Below the pieces are notes generated by a model, which was given only the letters and a program-made list of their open reading frames with translations, searched no databases and was not told where the DNA came from. DNA of 64,000 nucleotides from WJMT01 sp964599635 (GTDB lineage Bacteria; Acidobacteriota; Aminicenantia; Aminicenantales; Aminicenantaceae): contig CAZRGM010000042.1 of assembly GCA_964599635.1 (NCBI GenBank), positions 1 through 64,000 on the forward strand, in the 5' to 3' direction. The position numbers and the translations under genes are program-made. Shown here one piece after another: positions 34,866 to 44,880 of this stretch (position 1 is the stretch's first letter; the number at the start of each line of letters is the position of its first letter).

Positions 34866-37382
34866 TTATTTATCCTTCACCAATGCATAGTAATCATAAG
34901 TCATCATATGGTCTTCATAGGAACAGAATCGATTGGGTTCAGTTCCTGGTATAAAAACCTCTTGAATGATAAATTGAGGAGAACAAATGGGCGTGGACAG
35001 CAGCCCTGTTTTATAATCGATATTGACAAAAGAAAGATTAGGAGGGACAGGAAATTTCCTTTCTTCATATTCTACTCCCTCCTCCTCGGCAGCCTTTTTC
35101 TTTTCTTCTATGATTTTGGAGAAAAAATCGATCCATGCAGGAAGCGCAGCCTCAGCCCCAGACTGCCTATCTCCAATAGATATCCTTCCCTCCCGGTGGC
35201 CTACCCATACCCCGGCACACAGATCCGGAGAAAAACCCATAAACCATGCATCAGAATGATCGTCAGTCGTTCCGGTCTTGCCTGCCAAAGGCATTTCCAA
35301 TGAGCCAGCCCTCCAAGCTGTGCCTCTTTTGACAACTCCTCGGAGCAATGAAGTCATGATATAAGCGATTTGAGGGGATATCACATGATGAGCCTCCACC
35401 CTGGCCTGTTCCAGAACATTGCCTTGTCTATCCTCGATCCTTTTAATAAAATAAGGTTCTATGCGTACGCCCTGGTTGGGAAAAACCGTAAAAGCAGAGA
35501 CAAGCTCAATCATCTTCACTTCAAAAGCACCCAAAGCTAGAGACAGGTAAGGTAGAATATTTGAACTCAATCCAAATACTTTGCAGTACTTCACTCCTTC
35601 CTGTGGGGAAATATGATCAAGGAGTTTCGCAGTAACTATATTCCTGGATTCCTCAAGACCTCTTCTTAAAGTAACTCTTCCTTTATATTTTTCATCATAA
35701 TTGGGGGGATCCCAAATCTTCCCCGACCACTTATCCTTAAATTTCATAGGCTCATCAATAAACGTACTGGCTGGTGTCAGCCCATTTTCTAAACCGGCTG
35801 TATACAAGATAGGTTTTATGACAGAACCAGACTGCCTCATGGCTTGAGTCGCATTATTCCATTCACTCCTCTGAAAAGAATAGCCCCCTACCATGGCTTT
35901 GACCTGACCTGTTTGAGGCTCGATCACTAAAAACGCACCCTCCAGTTCAGGTTCCTGGTCTAGAGAAGCCTGAAAAGACTTGTTCTCATCATCAAGGCTG
36001 TTAAGCCGCACATGAATGATATCACCCTCTCGGATGAGCCTTTCCAGATTTCTTGTTCCTGTCCAGTTAATATCTTTATTTGTTATTTTCCCAATATAAT
36101 CTTTGACTTTGGTCTCAGCCTCACGAAAGGATACTTTCAACACCACGGCTTCCACCACTTCCTCAGGCTTTATTTCAGGCCTCCTCCAGTCCATTAAATA
36201 GGATTTCCCGCTTTCTTCATCCTTAAAGGGTCCTTCAATTTCCCAAAGTTTCTCCTCCTCTACGCCCATATCCAAACAGTTTGCTTTATCATCCCTCCAT
36301 CCCTGTCTTTTATCCAGGATCCGGAGCTGTGTTCTTAAAGCTTTTTCTGCATACTCCTGCAGCTTCATATCCATCGTGGTGTAGACGCCCAATCCTCCAT
36401 GATACAAAGCCTCAGCCCCATAATTATCGTATAAATATTTCCTAACTTCTTCTCTAAAATAGGCAGCAAATTTTGAATTTTCCCTATGAAGGGGGAGAAC
36501 ATTCAATCCTTGTTTTTTAACTTCCTCTGCCTGTTCCTCAGTGACATATTTTTCTCCAAGCATTCTGTTGATGACATGATTTCTTCTCCGCAGCGTCAGA
36601 TCATAATTTCTATAAGGAGAATAATTGGCAGGACTTCTAAAAATCCCTGTTATCATCGCTGATTCAGCCAGATCGAGCTCTGAAACACTTTTATCAAAAT
36701 ACAGCTGAGCTGCGGCTTCAATTCCGTAAGCACCGTGCCCAAGATTGAATTGATTGCAGTACATGGTCAAGATCTCTTGTTTAGAATAATTCTTTTCCAG
36801 CTGGAGTGCCAGGATCCACTCTTTCAGCTTCCGGCTTAAAAGCTGTCTTCTGTGAAGGAGAAGTCCCCTCACCAACTGCTGGCTTAAAGTGCTACCTCCA
36901 TGAAGTTTCCGGGGCGAAAATATCAATTTTATATCCTCTTTGATCGCTCTGAGAATCCCTAAAAAGTCAATCCCATTGTGACGATAGAACCGGGGGTCTT
37001 CAGTCGCTATGATCGCATTTTTTAAATGCTCCGGGATATCCTCATATTGGACCTCAATCCTTTTCTGAAAGGCATATTCTCCCATAATCTCTCCATCATT
37101 CGAATAAAGATAGGTGATGATGCTCGGTTTTAACTCCTCCAGAGTAGAGATATCGGGGAGATTCTGCAAAATAGCTCTATACACGCCTATAGAGATACCC
37201 AGCCCGCATACACATAGAACAGCTGCAGCTGTGAGAACCCACTTAATTATTTTTTTATTCCTCTTTTCCCCTGATTTTTCTTTTTTGGGAAATATCTTTT
37301 TTAAGCTTATGCCCTTAAATTTTAACTTGGGGATCTTGAGGATTATTTTCCTGTCTTTCTTCTCGTCTTTCTGTTCAACCAT
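34866..37382 (-). CDS. mrcA: Bifunctional penicillin-binding protein 1A
   Basis: The 838-residue class A PBP polymerises and crosslinks peptidoglycan. A lysine-rich cytoplasmic tail and one transmembrane span (VLTAAAVLCVCGLGISIGV) precede the GT51 glycosyltransferase domain, with its catalytic motif ATEDPRFYRHNGID and GGSTLSQQLVR. An OB-like linker is followed by the transpeptidase domain, with SGSVIKP near residue 519 (SxxK), SxN in the EESRNIV region and KTGTTDDHSD near residue 701. The length is normal. It is convergent with the DUF6600 gene, with only 11 bases between the stops. Confidence 0.95.
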   Translation of the reverse strand: MVEQKDEKKDRKIILKIPKLKFKGISLKKIFPKKEKSGEKRNKKIIKWVLTAAAVLCVCGLGISIGVYRAILQNLPDISTLEELKPSIITYLYSNDGEIMGEYAFQKRIEVQYEDIPEHLKNAIIATEDPRFYRHNGIDFLGILRAIKEDIKLIFSPRKLHGGSTLSQQLVRGLLLHRRQLLSRKLKEWILALQLEKNYSKQEILTMYCNQFNLGHGAYGIEAAAQLYFDKSVSELDLAESAMITGIFRSPANYSPYRNYDLTLRRRNHVINRMLGEKYVTEEQAEEVKKQGLNVLPLHRENSKFAAYFREEVRKYLYDNYGAEALYHGGLGVYTTMDMKLQEYAEKALRTQLRILDKRQGWRDDKANCLDMGVEEEKLWEIEGPFKDEESGKSYLMDWRRPEIKPEEVVEAVVLKVSFREAETKVKDYIGKITNKDINWTGTRNLERLIREGDIIHVRLNSLDDENKSFQASLDQEPELEGAFLVIEPQTGQVKAMVGGYSFQRSEWNNATQAMRQSGSVIKPILYTAGLENGLTPASTFIDEPMKFKDKWSGKIWDPPNYDEKYKGRVTLRRGLEESRNIVTAKLLDHISPQEGVKYCKVFGLSSNILPYLSLALGAFEVKMIELVSAFTVFPNQGVRIEPYFIKRIEDRQGNVLEQARVEAHHVISPQIAYIMTSLLRGVVKRGTAWRAGSLEMPLAGKTGTTDDHSDAWFMGFSPDLCAGVWVGHREGRISIGDRQSGAEAALPAWIDFFSKIIEEKKKAAEEEGVEYEERKFPVPPNLSFVNIDYKTGLLSTPICSPQFIIQEVFIPGTEPNRFCSYEDHMMTYDYYALVKDK

Positions 37383-37481
37383 AATCTATCCTGATTTTAT
37401 CCTAAACTCTTCATAAAAATATAACAGAAATTTCTTCTCCAGTCTATCCTAAGATATCTCCTCTACTCTCAACCTAATTAT

Positions 37482-37733
37482 CCTGACCTATTTATAAAAA
37501 AATGGCGATGTTTTAATAATTCATTTCGTTTCAGCGAGTTACAAGACTTTTTTAAAAATAATGACTTGAATATTTTTTCTGTTTGCATTTTTATTTTAAC
37601 CGCCATTTTTTTACCCTTAAGGCGAACCGATCTCACTGCATCTGCTTCGTACCAAGGCATTCGTAGTAAAGGACCACGACTTCATGCCCTGTGCCTCGCA
37701 TCTCCAGCAAGCTCGACTTGTTCATCATCCAGG
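37482..37733 (-). repeat. Dispersed repeat family A, copy 4 (252 bp)
   Basis: The plus strand starts CCTGACCTATTTATAAA and ends TTGTTCATCATCCAGG, with the same 252-bp length as copies 1 and 2. The minus-strand micro-ORF (37478-37660) begins MPWYEADAVRSVRLKGKKMA and reads through the terminus as HRHFFINRSG. It lies between PBP1A and tmk, both of which run on the minus strand. Confidence 0.8.
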
Positions 37734-37815
37734 TTATTAATTCCCGATTCACAATTCACTTCTTTTCAATGCAATAAACGCAAAAAATAGGTGAAAAGGT
37801 ATTGTGTACCTGTTT

Positions 37816-38448
37816 TTAGAGGTCTTTAATCCGAGCCATGACAATACTTTCAATCTCTGAAAACAGTTTTTCTTTGGTGTCCCGGCCGTTGAGATGAATG
37901 ATATTCTCCCCAGAGAAACGTTTGAATATTTCCCCCACTTTTTCCAAATAATCTTCTCTTTCAAAAAGTCTATCTTTTTTCTTCCTCTTTTTAATCCGGC
38001 TCAATCCTGTTCCGGCATCTATATCCAGGATGATGACAAGGTCCGGAGAAACAGCTATCTTATCATTTTTTCTTTTGATCTCATTGAGATCAATCCCTTT
38101 GACGCTTTGATAGGCCATGGTTGAAAAATAATACCGATCCAGGATTACTATTTTTTTCTTTTTTAAGGCAGGCTTGATATTCAACCTTACATTCTCTTCT
38201 CTATCTTTTTGAAAAAGTTCAAATTCTTGTTCGGGCGTTAACCCATGGGGGTAACGTGCCTTCTCCTTAATCATTCTTCCCCAACGTCCCTCAGTGGGTT
38301 CTTTTAGATAAACCGCTTCAAACCCTTTCTCACTAAGCCCTTGGACCAACCTCTCTGCCTGAGTCGTTTTCCCACATCCATCAATGCCTTCCAGAACAAT
38401 AAGAAAGCCTCTTTTCAACCGTTCATACTTCCCTTGTCCTCTTTTCAT
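37816..38448 (-). CDS. tmk: Thymidylate kinase
   Basis: The 210-residue enzyme phosphorylates dTMP to dTDP for DNA synthesis. The P-loop is GIDGCGKTTQ near residue 20, the DRY-type motif is LDRYYFSTMAYQ, and the lid region is RIKKRKKKDRLFERED. The first 14 residues (MKRGQGKYERLKRG) are a short basic extension before the usual FLIVLEGIDG start, so an internal start is possible but no better site is visible. Confidence 0.93.
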   Translation of the reverse strand: MKRGQGKYERLKRGFLIVLEGIDGCGKTTQAERLVQGLSEKGFEAVYLKEPTEGRWGRMIKEKARYPHGLTPEQEFELFQKDREENVRLNIKPALKKKKIVILDRYYFSTMAYQSVKGIDLNEIKRKNDKIAVSPDLVIILDIDAGTGLSRIKKRKKKDRLFEREDYLEKVGEIFKRFSGENIIHLNGRDTKEKLFSEIESIVMARIKDL

Positions 38449-38636
38449 CCCGACTAATCATAGACAAGTTATGTTTGTCTGTCCACAATTTTATGCAACT
38501 TTTTTGGATGATATGAGTTTTAAAAACCTAAAGATCATTGAAGAAAAAGACCAAATATGTTAATTTAAATAAAAGATTTCATATATAATTATTATCATCT
38601 TACGTGGAAAATAGTTTTAAATAGGAGAAAACAACC

Positions 38637-40133
38637 ATGAAAAAACTGACAATCATTGCGTTATTAAGTTTCTTTATTGGACTTCTCGCAGCCGCTTATA
38701 TATTTGTATACAATCCTGGTCACTCATCACCAGAATTGAGTGTAGTCCCTGATAAAAATCAGACTCCTTCCTCAAATCTGTATGCCTTGACTCAGCTCAA
38801 AGAAAGCAGCCTTCCAGATTTTGCAGCCGTTGCAGAAAAAGTCAGCCCTTCTGTTTTAAGCATATCATCAGAAAAAGTTGAAAAAAGACGCGTGATCGGT
38901 TTTGAATCTCCTTTTGATGACTTCTGGGATAGATTCTTTGATATCCCAAGGGAAAGAGAAAAGGAATACAGATCTTATGCAAGAGGAACTGGATTTTTCA
39001 TCAGTTCCGATGGTTATATTATCACCAACAACCATCTTGTTGAAAATGCCATCAAAGTGGAAGTAACTTCTATTCAAGAGAAAACCTATCAGGCTAAAAT
39101 AGTGGGGACAGATCCTGAAACAGATTTGGCCCTTCTTAAAGTCGACGAAAAAAATCTTCCCTATGTGGAATTGGGAGACTCTGACAACATCAAAGTTGGT
39201 GAGTGGGTATTAGCCATCGGAAATCCTTTAGGTCTCTCACATACAGTGACGGCAGGGATTGTGAGTGCAAAAGGAAGAATTTTTACCGATTTGGAGCAAC
39301 AACAGCCCTATCAAGATTTCATTCAGACCGATGCAGCCATCAACCGAGGTAACAGCGGAGGTCCTTTGGTTAATCTGAATGGGAAAGTGGTGGGCATCAA
39401 CAGCATCATATTTTCCCCTTCGGGGGGGAATATTGGAATTGGTTTTGCCATTTCCTCCAATTTGACAAAATCCATTGTTCAAAAACTCAAAGAAACAGGA
39501 CGTGTCATCAGAGGATACTTGGGAGTGGGTGTTTATGAGATTAATGAAGACTTTACCAAACTTCTTGACCTTGAATCTAAGAAAGGAGCCGTGATAAACA
39601 CTGTGGAGCCTGGATCGCCAGCGGATAAAGCAGGACTCAAGCGGTATGATGTGATCATTGAATTGGATGGCAAACTGGTCGAAGACGGAGATGATTTACA
39701 GTTTAAAATCGCGGAGATAAAGCCCGGCACAAAAGTCGATTTAACCATTATTCGAGATGGGAAGAAAAAAACGATTCCTGTAAAAATAGAAGAAAAGGAA
39801 AGCAGTATAGAGAGGGAACCCCCCAGCTCTTCTGGGAAAGATATCGGGCTGAAAGTTCAGGAGATGACATCAACTCTAGCCCGAAGATATGGTTATAAAA
39901 CAGAGGAAGGCCTTATTATCACAGAAGTGGAGCGGTACAGCGAAGCGGATCGTAAAGGTCTTGAAACAGGAGATATTATTCTGGAAGTTAACCGCCAGGA
40001 AGTGAAAAGCATCAATGAACTGGAAAAAATTCTTGACAGACTCAAATCAGGAGATCCCCTGCTGCTGTTCATAAGAAGAGAAGACAGACAAGGAGGAAGT
40101 CAAGATTTTATGGTCACTATAAGGATACCCTAA
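38637..40133 (+). CDS. degP: Periplasmic serine protease HtrA/DegP
   Basis: The 498-residue protein is a Do-family protease/chaperone for damaged envelope proteins. It has an N-terminal anchor or signal (TIIALLSFFIGLLAAAYIF). The trypsin-like domain has His in NNHLVENA near residue 132, Asp in DPETDLALLK near 163 and Ser in GNSGGPLV near 240. Two PDZ domains follow, from about 290 (GYLGVGVYEIN) and from about 400. A GGAG ribosome binding site precedes the ATG. The stop codon and the dapF start share one base (TAATG), indicating coupling. Confidence 0.95.
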   Translation: MKKLTIIALLSFFIGLLAAAYIFVYNPGHSSPELSVVPDKNQTPSSNLYALTQLKESSLPDFAAVAEKVSPSVLSISSEKVEKRRVIGFESPFDDFWDRFFDIPREREKEYRSYARGTGFFISSDGYIITNNHLVENAIKVEVTSIQEKTYQAKIVGTDPETDLALLKVDEKNLPYVELGDSDNIKVGEWVLAIGNPLGLSHTVTAGIVSAKGRIFTDLEQQQPYQDFIQTDAAINRGNSGGPLVNLNGKVVGINSIIFSPSGGNIGIGFAISSNLTKSIVQKLKETGRVIRGYLGVGVYEINEDFTKLLDLESKKGAVINTVEPGSPADKAGLKRYDVIIELDGKLVEDGDDLQFKIAEIKPGTKVDLTIIRDGKKKTIPVKIEEKESSIEREPPSSSGKDIGLKVQEMTSTLARRYGYKTEEGLIITEVERYSEADRKGLETGDIILEVNRQEVKSINELEKILDRLKSGDPLLLFIRREDRQGGSQDFMVTIRIP

Positions 40134-40987
40134 TGGAATTCACCAAAGTTCATTCTTTAGGAAATGATTTTTTGCTTATAGATGAAGATAAAAGCCCGCT
40201 TCTTTCTGAGAAAGAAGACTTTGTCAGGCAAATTTCCAAACGCCATACTGGAGTGGGAGGGGACGGAGTTCTTTTTGTCTCAACTCGGGATGAAAGTAAA
40301 AATATTTTTGACCTGAGGATATTCAACGCCGATGGGACAGAACCCGCGATGTCAGGAAGCGGTCTCCGCTGCGCTTCCGCATTCATCTACGATCAAAAAA
40401 AGCCCAATTCACGCCGGATCATTCTCAATACACCTATTGGCAGCAGAGAATGTGAGGTTATAGAACAAAAAAACAACTGGTTTCAAATAAAGATTGAAAT
40501 GGGCACTCCCCAATTTTCTTCTGAAGAAATTCCATTTGACGACGGAAGCTTCCATAATAAAGTCATTGATTATCCACTTTTGATAAATAAAAAAAATTTC
40601 CCTATAACCCTGGTTTCTCTCGGAAATCCTCATTGTGTTATATTTTTTGATCGATTCCCAGCCCGAATAGAATGGCAGCAGCTCGCCTGTGAAATAGAGT
40701 TTCATCCCTTTTTCACAAAAAAAACCAACATCGAATTCACCCGGGTGTTAAACAGAAACGAAATCGAAGTCTTATTTTGGGAAAGAGGAGTGGGAGAAAC
40801 GCTTTCCTCTGGCAGCGGTTCATGTGCTGCGGCCGTCGCTTCTATACTCAAAGACCTCACTGACAATACAGTCAGTGTTAAAACCAGTATGGGCACCACA
40901 ACCGTGGAATGGAACAAAGGAAAAGTGCTTCAGACCGGATCCGCTCAGATCGTGTTCAAGGGAGATTATCTCTCTTTAAACGGCTGA
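40133..40987 (+). CDS. dapF: Diaminopimelate epimerase
   Basis: DapF converts LL- to meso-diaminopimelate for lysine and peptidoglycan synthesis. The 284-residue protein carries both catalytic cysteines, one in SGSGLRCASAF near residue 79 and one in SSGSGSCAAAVAS near 233. The N-terminal TKVHSLGNDFLLID block is typical. It is co-transcribed with degP and overlaps the convergent thiL by 12 bases. Confidence 0.96.
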   Translation: MEFTKVHSLGNDFLLIDEDKSPLLSEKEDFVRQISKRHTGVGGDGVLFVSTRDESKNIFDLRIFNADGTEPAMSGSGLRCASAFIYDQKKPNSRRIILNTPIGSRECEVIEQKNNWFQIKIEMGTPQFSSEEIPFDDGSFHNKVIDYPLLINKKNFPITLVSLGNPHCVIFFDRFPARIEWQQLACEIEFHPFFTKKTNIEFTRVLNRNEIEVLFWERGVGETLSSGSGSCAAAVASILKDLTDNTVSVKTSMGTTTVEWNKGKVLQTGSAQIVFKGDYLSLNG

Positions 40988-41956
40988 AAAATGCTGCCAA
41001 CCTTTGACATCAAGCCTCTTCCTGTTTCTGTTTTTATCTATAAGAAAGAGTCCCTTCTCCTTCACCACTTTTCCAATTTCTGATATTTCATGTTCTTTTC
41101 TTAAAGAGTTCACTTTGTCCTTCTTATCTTGAGGCACCGTAAACAGCAGACTGTAGTCTTCTCCTCCATGCAGGCTTGCCTCCATCTCTTTTCCTTGAAA
41201 AAGCTTTAATTCATCAGAGATAGGAATTTGTTGGGCATAAATCTCTGCCCCCACACCACTTTCTTCGCAAATATGATTTAAATCCACAGAAAGACCGTCA
41301 CTCACATCAATCATAGAAGAAGCTATCTTTTCATTAGAAATTCTCTTCCCCAATTCAACTTGAGGGACAGGATCAAAAAAAGCATTGAGTAAAACATCCT
41401 TTTCCTGGTCTTGCCCCACTCTGGTTCCTGTTTTCAATAACTGCAGCCCTTGGAACGAATCCCCAAGCTTCCCTGAAACATAAATCAAATCGTCTGGCCG
41501 GGCTCCACTTCTTTTTATAATATTCCTGCCTTCCCCTATCACGGTCACGGATATGGCTATGATCTCGGATTTAGAAACATCCCCTCCTAAAAGAGCAATA
41601 TCAAATTCCTGGCACGCAGATTTTAAACCTGAAAAATATTCTTCAACCCATGCTTCCTCTATTTTTTCTGGCAAACCCAGGCCTAAAAGGAAATATAAAG
41701 GCGTGCCTCCCATGGCAGCGATGTCACTTAGGTTCACATTAAGACTCTTACGCCCCAGTAAAAAGGGTGGATATAAATCCTTATAAAAATGAGCCCCTTC
41801 CAGAAGAAGGTCCTTTGTCAAAATGAATTTTCTCCTGCCTGCTTTAAAGACAGCCGCATCATCACCAATACCCAATATCAATCCTGATTTTGAGGAAAAA
41901 AATTCTTTTTTTATTTCCTCAATCAAAGTTTTCTCTTTGATGTCATTGAATCTCAT
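40976..41956 (-). CDS. thiL: Thiamine-monophosphate kinase
   Basis: ThiL phosphorylates thiamine phosphate to the cofactor thiamine diphosphate. The 326-residue protein shows GIGDDAAVF near residue 30, NLSDIAAMGGTP, LLGGDVSKS and MIDVSDGLSVDLNHI, all ATP/Mg-binding hallmarks of the family. It lies 17 bases after lon, likely as the last gene of the minus-strand run. No TPP riboswitch is visible. Confidence 0.95.
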   Translation of the reverse strand: MRFNDIKEKTLIEEIKKEFFSSKSGLILGIGDDAAVFKAGRRKFILTKDLLLEGAHFYKDLYPPFLLGRKSLNVNLSDIAAMGGTPLYFLLGLGLPEKIEEAWVEEYFSGLKSACQEFDIALLGGDVSKSEIIAISVTVIGEGRNIIKRSGARPDDLIYVSGKLGDSFQGLQLLKTGTRVGQDQEKDVLLNAFFDPVPQVELGKRISNEKIASSMIDVSDGLSVDLNHICEESGVGAEIYAQQIPISDELKLFQGKEMEASLHGGEDYSLLFTVPQDKKDKVNSLRKEHEISEIGKVVKEKGLFLIDKNRNRKRLDVKGWQHFSAV

Positions 41957-41973
41957 GAGAAATTTCTATAAAC

Positions 41974-44373
41974 TCATTGCTCTTTTTTTTCTTCATTCAC
42001 TAAAACATTCTTGAGAATTTCTTTAATGTCTTCGACCAAAACGACATCGAGCTCTTTCCTTACATTCTTAGGAATGTCTCTTAAGTCTTTTTTATTGGCT
42101 TCAGGGATGATCACTTTCTTGACTCCGGCGCGGCGGGCCGCTAAAACTTTTTCTTTAATCCCCCCTACTGGAAGAACATTCCCTCTGAGGGTGATCTCTC
42201 CAGTCATAGCTACATCCCGCTTGATCTTTCTATTGGTACATACAGAGATCAAGGCCGCTGCCATGGTCACACCTGCAGAGGGGCCATCCTTGGGGATAGC
42301 TCCTTCTGGAACGTGAATATGAAAATCATTTTCTGAGAATATTTTACTGTCAATATAAAAATCATTCGTGTGAGCCTTGGCATAAGACAGGGCTGCCTGA
42401 GCAGATTCTTTCATCACATCTCCTAATGACCCGGTCAGAGACAGATTTCCTTTCCCGACTACTTTAGTGGCTTCAACAAACAGAATTTCTCCTCCAGCCG
42501 CAGTCCAGGCCACTCCCGTAGCCACCCCAATTTGGTCTTCCTTCAGAACCTGATCTCTAAATATCTTACTCGGGCCGAGATAGGCTTCGACGTCTCCAGC
42601 ACCCACTTGGGTTAAGGTCTTTTTTCCCCCTGCCACTTTAAACGCCGCTTTGCGGCATATTGAGGCAATTTCTCTTTCTAAATTTCTAACCCCGGCTTCT
42701 CGAGTATACTGGGAGATTATTTTTTTAATGGCTCCTTTGGTTATTCTTATTTGATTCTTTTTTAATGCATTTTCTTTGACCTGCTTGGGAACAAGATATT
42801 TTAATGCAATCTGAAGTTTTTCCTCTTCTGTATAACCTGGGAGATGCAGTACTTCCATCCGGTCCCGAAACGCAGGTTGAATGGTGTCTAAAAGATTGGC
42901 CGTAGTGATAAACATGACTTTGGATAAATCATAAGGGACTCCCAAATAATGGTCCCTAAATGTATTGTTCTGTTCAGGGTCAAGAACTTCCAACAAGGCT
43001 GAAGAAGGGTCACCCCTAAAATCAGCTCCGATTTTATCCACTTCGTCGATCATAAAGACCGGATTATTGGTTCCACATCGCCTGATTCCCTGGATGATTC
43101 TTCCGGGCATAGCTCCCACATAGGTTCTTCTGTGACCTCGAATCTCTGCTTCATCTCTCACTCCACCCAATGAAAGTCTTATAAATTTTCTATCCAATGC
43201 TCTTGCGATACTCCGCCCCAAAGAAGTTTTCCCTACTCCAGGAGGCCCTACAAAACACAATATGGGGCCTTTTATCTTCTTTGATAATTTCTTAACTCCC
43301 AAATATTCAAGAATTCTTTCCTTGACCTTTTCCAAACCATAATGATCCTCATCCAGTATTTTTGCTGCCTGACCCAAATCCTGATTATCCTTGCTGCTCT
43401 TATTCCATGGGACAGCAAACATCCAGTCCAGATAATTTCTCACCACAGCAGTCTCCGCAGACTCGGGATGCATTTGAGAAAGTCTGTTGATCTGTTTCTC
43501 CATCTCTTCTTGGACCTCTTTTCCGACCCGAAGCTTTTTTAATTTTTTCCGGTAGGTATCGATCTCTTCCTGGATCTCACTTCCTTCTCCAAGTTCCTTC
43601 TGAATGGCTTTGAGCTGTTGTTTTAAAAAATAGTTCCTCTGGAGTTTATCCATCTCTCCCTTGGCTTCAGTGCTTATTTTTGACTGGACATCCAGCATCT
43701 CTATTTCTTTGGTTAAATATTCATACACTTTCTTAAGCCGCTGATAAGGATCGATAATATTCAATAAATTCTGTGCATCATTGACTTTTAATTCCAGATT
43801 TGCTGCAGTAAGGTCAGCCAGCCTTCCCGGTTCCTCAACATTGGAAGCCAGGATCATAACCTCCGGAGGGATATTCCTCCCTAACGTAGAAGCTCTTTCC
43901 AGCCCTTCTCTCACATTTCGGCACAAAGCTTCGACTTCGATAGACCTTTCCTTCTCCTTAGCTCCCTTTATGACCTTGACTTTAGCTTCATAGTAATCCA
44001 AATTCTCTTCCAGTTCATCTAATCTTCCTCGGATTAACCCTTGAGCGAGTATTCTTATTCTTCCATCAGGAAGTTTCAACATCCTCATGATTAAGGCCAC
44101 GGTCCCTACGGGATAGAGATCACACTGCTTCGGCTCTTCGATCTCCATATCCCTTTGAGTGACCAAAAAAATCATGCGGTTTGAGGAAAGAGCTTTATCA
44201 ATTGCTTTTTTTGATTTTTCTCTCCCTACAAATAAAGGGACAACCATATAGGGGAATACGACTATATCTCTAAGCATAAGAACTGGAAGCTTTTTGGGGA
44301 TCTCTAACTTTCCTTCCTGTTCTTCGATGAGGTCCTCGAGCTGCGTACTTGATTCTCCATCCTTATTTGCCAT
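41974..44373 (-). CDS. lon: ATP-dependent protease Lon
   Basis: The 799-residue length is typical of bacterial LonA. The N-terminal LON substrate-recognition domain (LPVLMLRDIVVFPYMVVPLFVG) and a coiled-coil region are followed by the AAA+ module, with Walker A GPPGVGKTS near residue 377 and MIDEVDKIG. The protease domain has the catalytic Ser in DGPSAGVTMAAAL near 697 and Lys in KEKVLAARRAGVKK about 40 residues later. Its position just behind an hsp20 gene fits a proteostasis unit. Confidence 0.96.
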   Translation of the reverse strand: MANKDGESSTQLEDLIEEQEGKLEIPKKLPVLMLRDIVVFPYMVVPLFVGREKSKKAIDKALSSNRMIFLVTQRDMEIEEPKQCDLYPVGTVALIMRMLKLPDGRIRILAQGLIRGRLDELEENLDYYEAKVKVIKGAKEKERSIEVEALCRNVREGLERASTLGRNIPPEVMILASNVEEPGRLADLTAANLELKVNDAQNLLNIIDPYQRLKKVYEYLTKEIEMLDVQSKISTEAKGEMDKLQRNYFLKQQLKAIQKELGEGSEIQEEIDTYRKKLKKLRVGKEVQEEMEKQINRLSQMHPESAETAVVRNYLDWMFAVPWNKSSKDNQDLGQAAKILDEDHYGLEKVKERILEYLGVKKLSKKIKGPILCFVGPPGVGKTSLGRSIARALDRKFIRLSLGGVRDEAEIRGHRRTYVGAMPGRIIQGIRRCGTNNPVFMIDEVDKIGADFRGDPSSALLEVLDPEQNNTFRDHYLGVPYDLSKVMFITTANLLDTIQPAFRDRMEVLHLPGYTEEEKLQIALKYLVPKQVKENALKKNQIRITKGAIKKIISQYTREAGVRNLEREIASICRKAAFKVAGGKKTLTQVGAGDVEAYLGPSKIFRDQVLKEDQIGVATGVAWTAAGGEILFVEATKVVGKGNLSLTGSLGDVMKESAQAALSYAKAHTNDFYIDSKIFSENDFHIHVPEGAIPKDGPSAGVTMAAALISVCTNRKIKRDVAMTGEITLRGNVLPVGGIKEKVLAARRAGVKKVIIPEANKKDLRDIPKNVRKELDVVLVEDIKEILKNVLVNEEKKEQ

Positions 44374-44427
44374 TTCTCATTCCTCCATTCTTATTTTCTT
44401 TCATCACAGGTCTCACAATTTAGGGCG

Positions 44428-44832
44428 TTATACTTTCCTGACCATTTTTACTGTTAAAATTCCATTCTCAAAAGTGGCTTCCGCCTTTTCTGGATCTACA
44501 GAATAAGGCAGAAAAATAAAACGGGAAAACTGCCCGTATTCTCTCTCCAGCCTAAAATAATTGACTCCTGTTTTGGGAAGTTTATCTTTTTTCAATCCTT
44601 TTATCTCTATATTATTACTGCTCAGCAGCACGGTTATGTCTTCTCTTCTGACTCCAGGCAGCTCCACTTCTAAAATGAGTCGATCCTTTTTGACAGCAAT
44701 ATCTACCGCAGGCACCCATGTTTCCTCCAGGCTGAGAAAATTGTTTTTCTGTGCATAAATTTGCTTCAAATTTTCTTTTCTTGCCGTTTCAATTTTAATA
44801 AATTTGGAGTCATCCTTGATTTTTTTTTCCAT
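44428..44832 (-). CDS. Small heat shock protein (Hsp20/alpha-crystallin)
   Basis: The 134-residue chaperone has an alpha-crystallin domain from about residue 38. ILEVELPGVRREDITVLLS and the ENGILTVKM strand near the C-terminus are characteristic. The terminal IxI-type anchoring motif is not obvious; the protein stops at VRKV. It is placed between nrdR and lon in the same orientation, so it is probably co-expressed with Lon. No CIRCE operator was seen. Confidence 0.92.
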   Translation of the reverse strand: MEKKIKDDSKFIKIETARKENLKQIYAQKNNFLSLEETWVPAVDIAVKKDRLILEVELPGVRREDITVLLSSNNIEIKGLKKDKLPKTGVNYFRLEREYGQFSRFIFLPYSVDPEKAEATFENGILTVKMVRKV

Positions 44833-44880
44833 CAGAATTCCAACCAGACAGTCACAGAACTCTTGTTCTCTCTAATTCCC

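Noticed and set aside
38460..38610. 30-codon frame upstream of degP
   Set aside because: No ribosome binding site and no conserved-looking features; probably chance.
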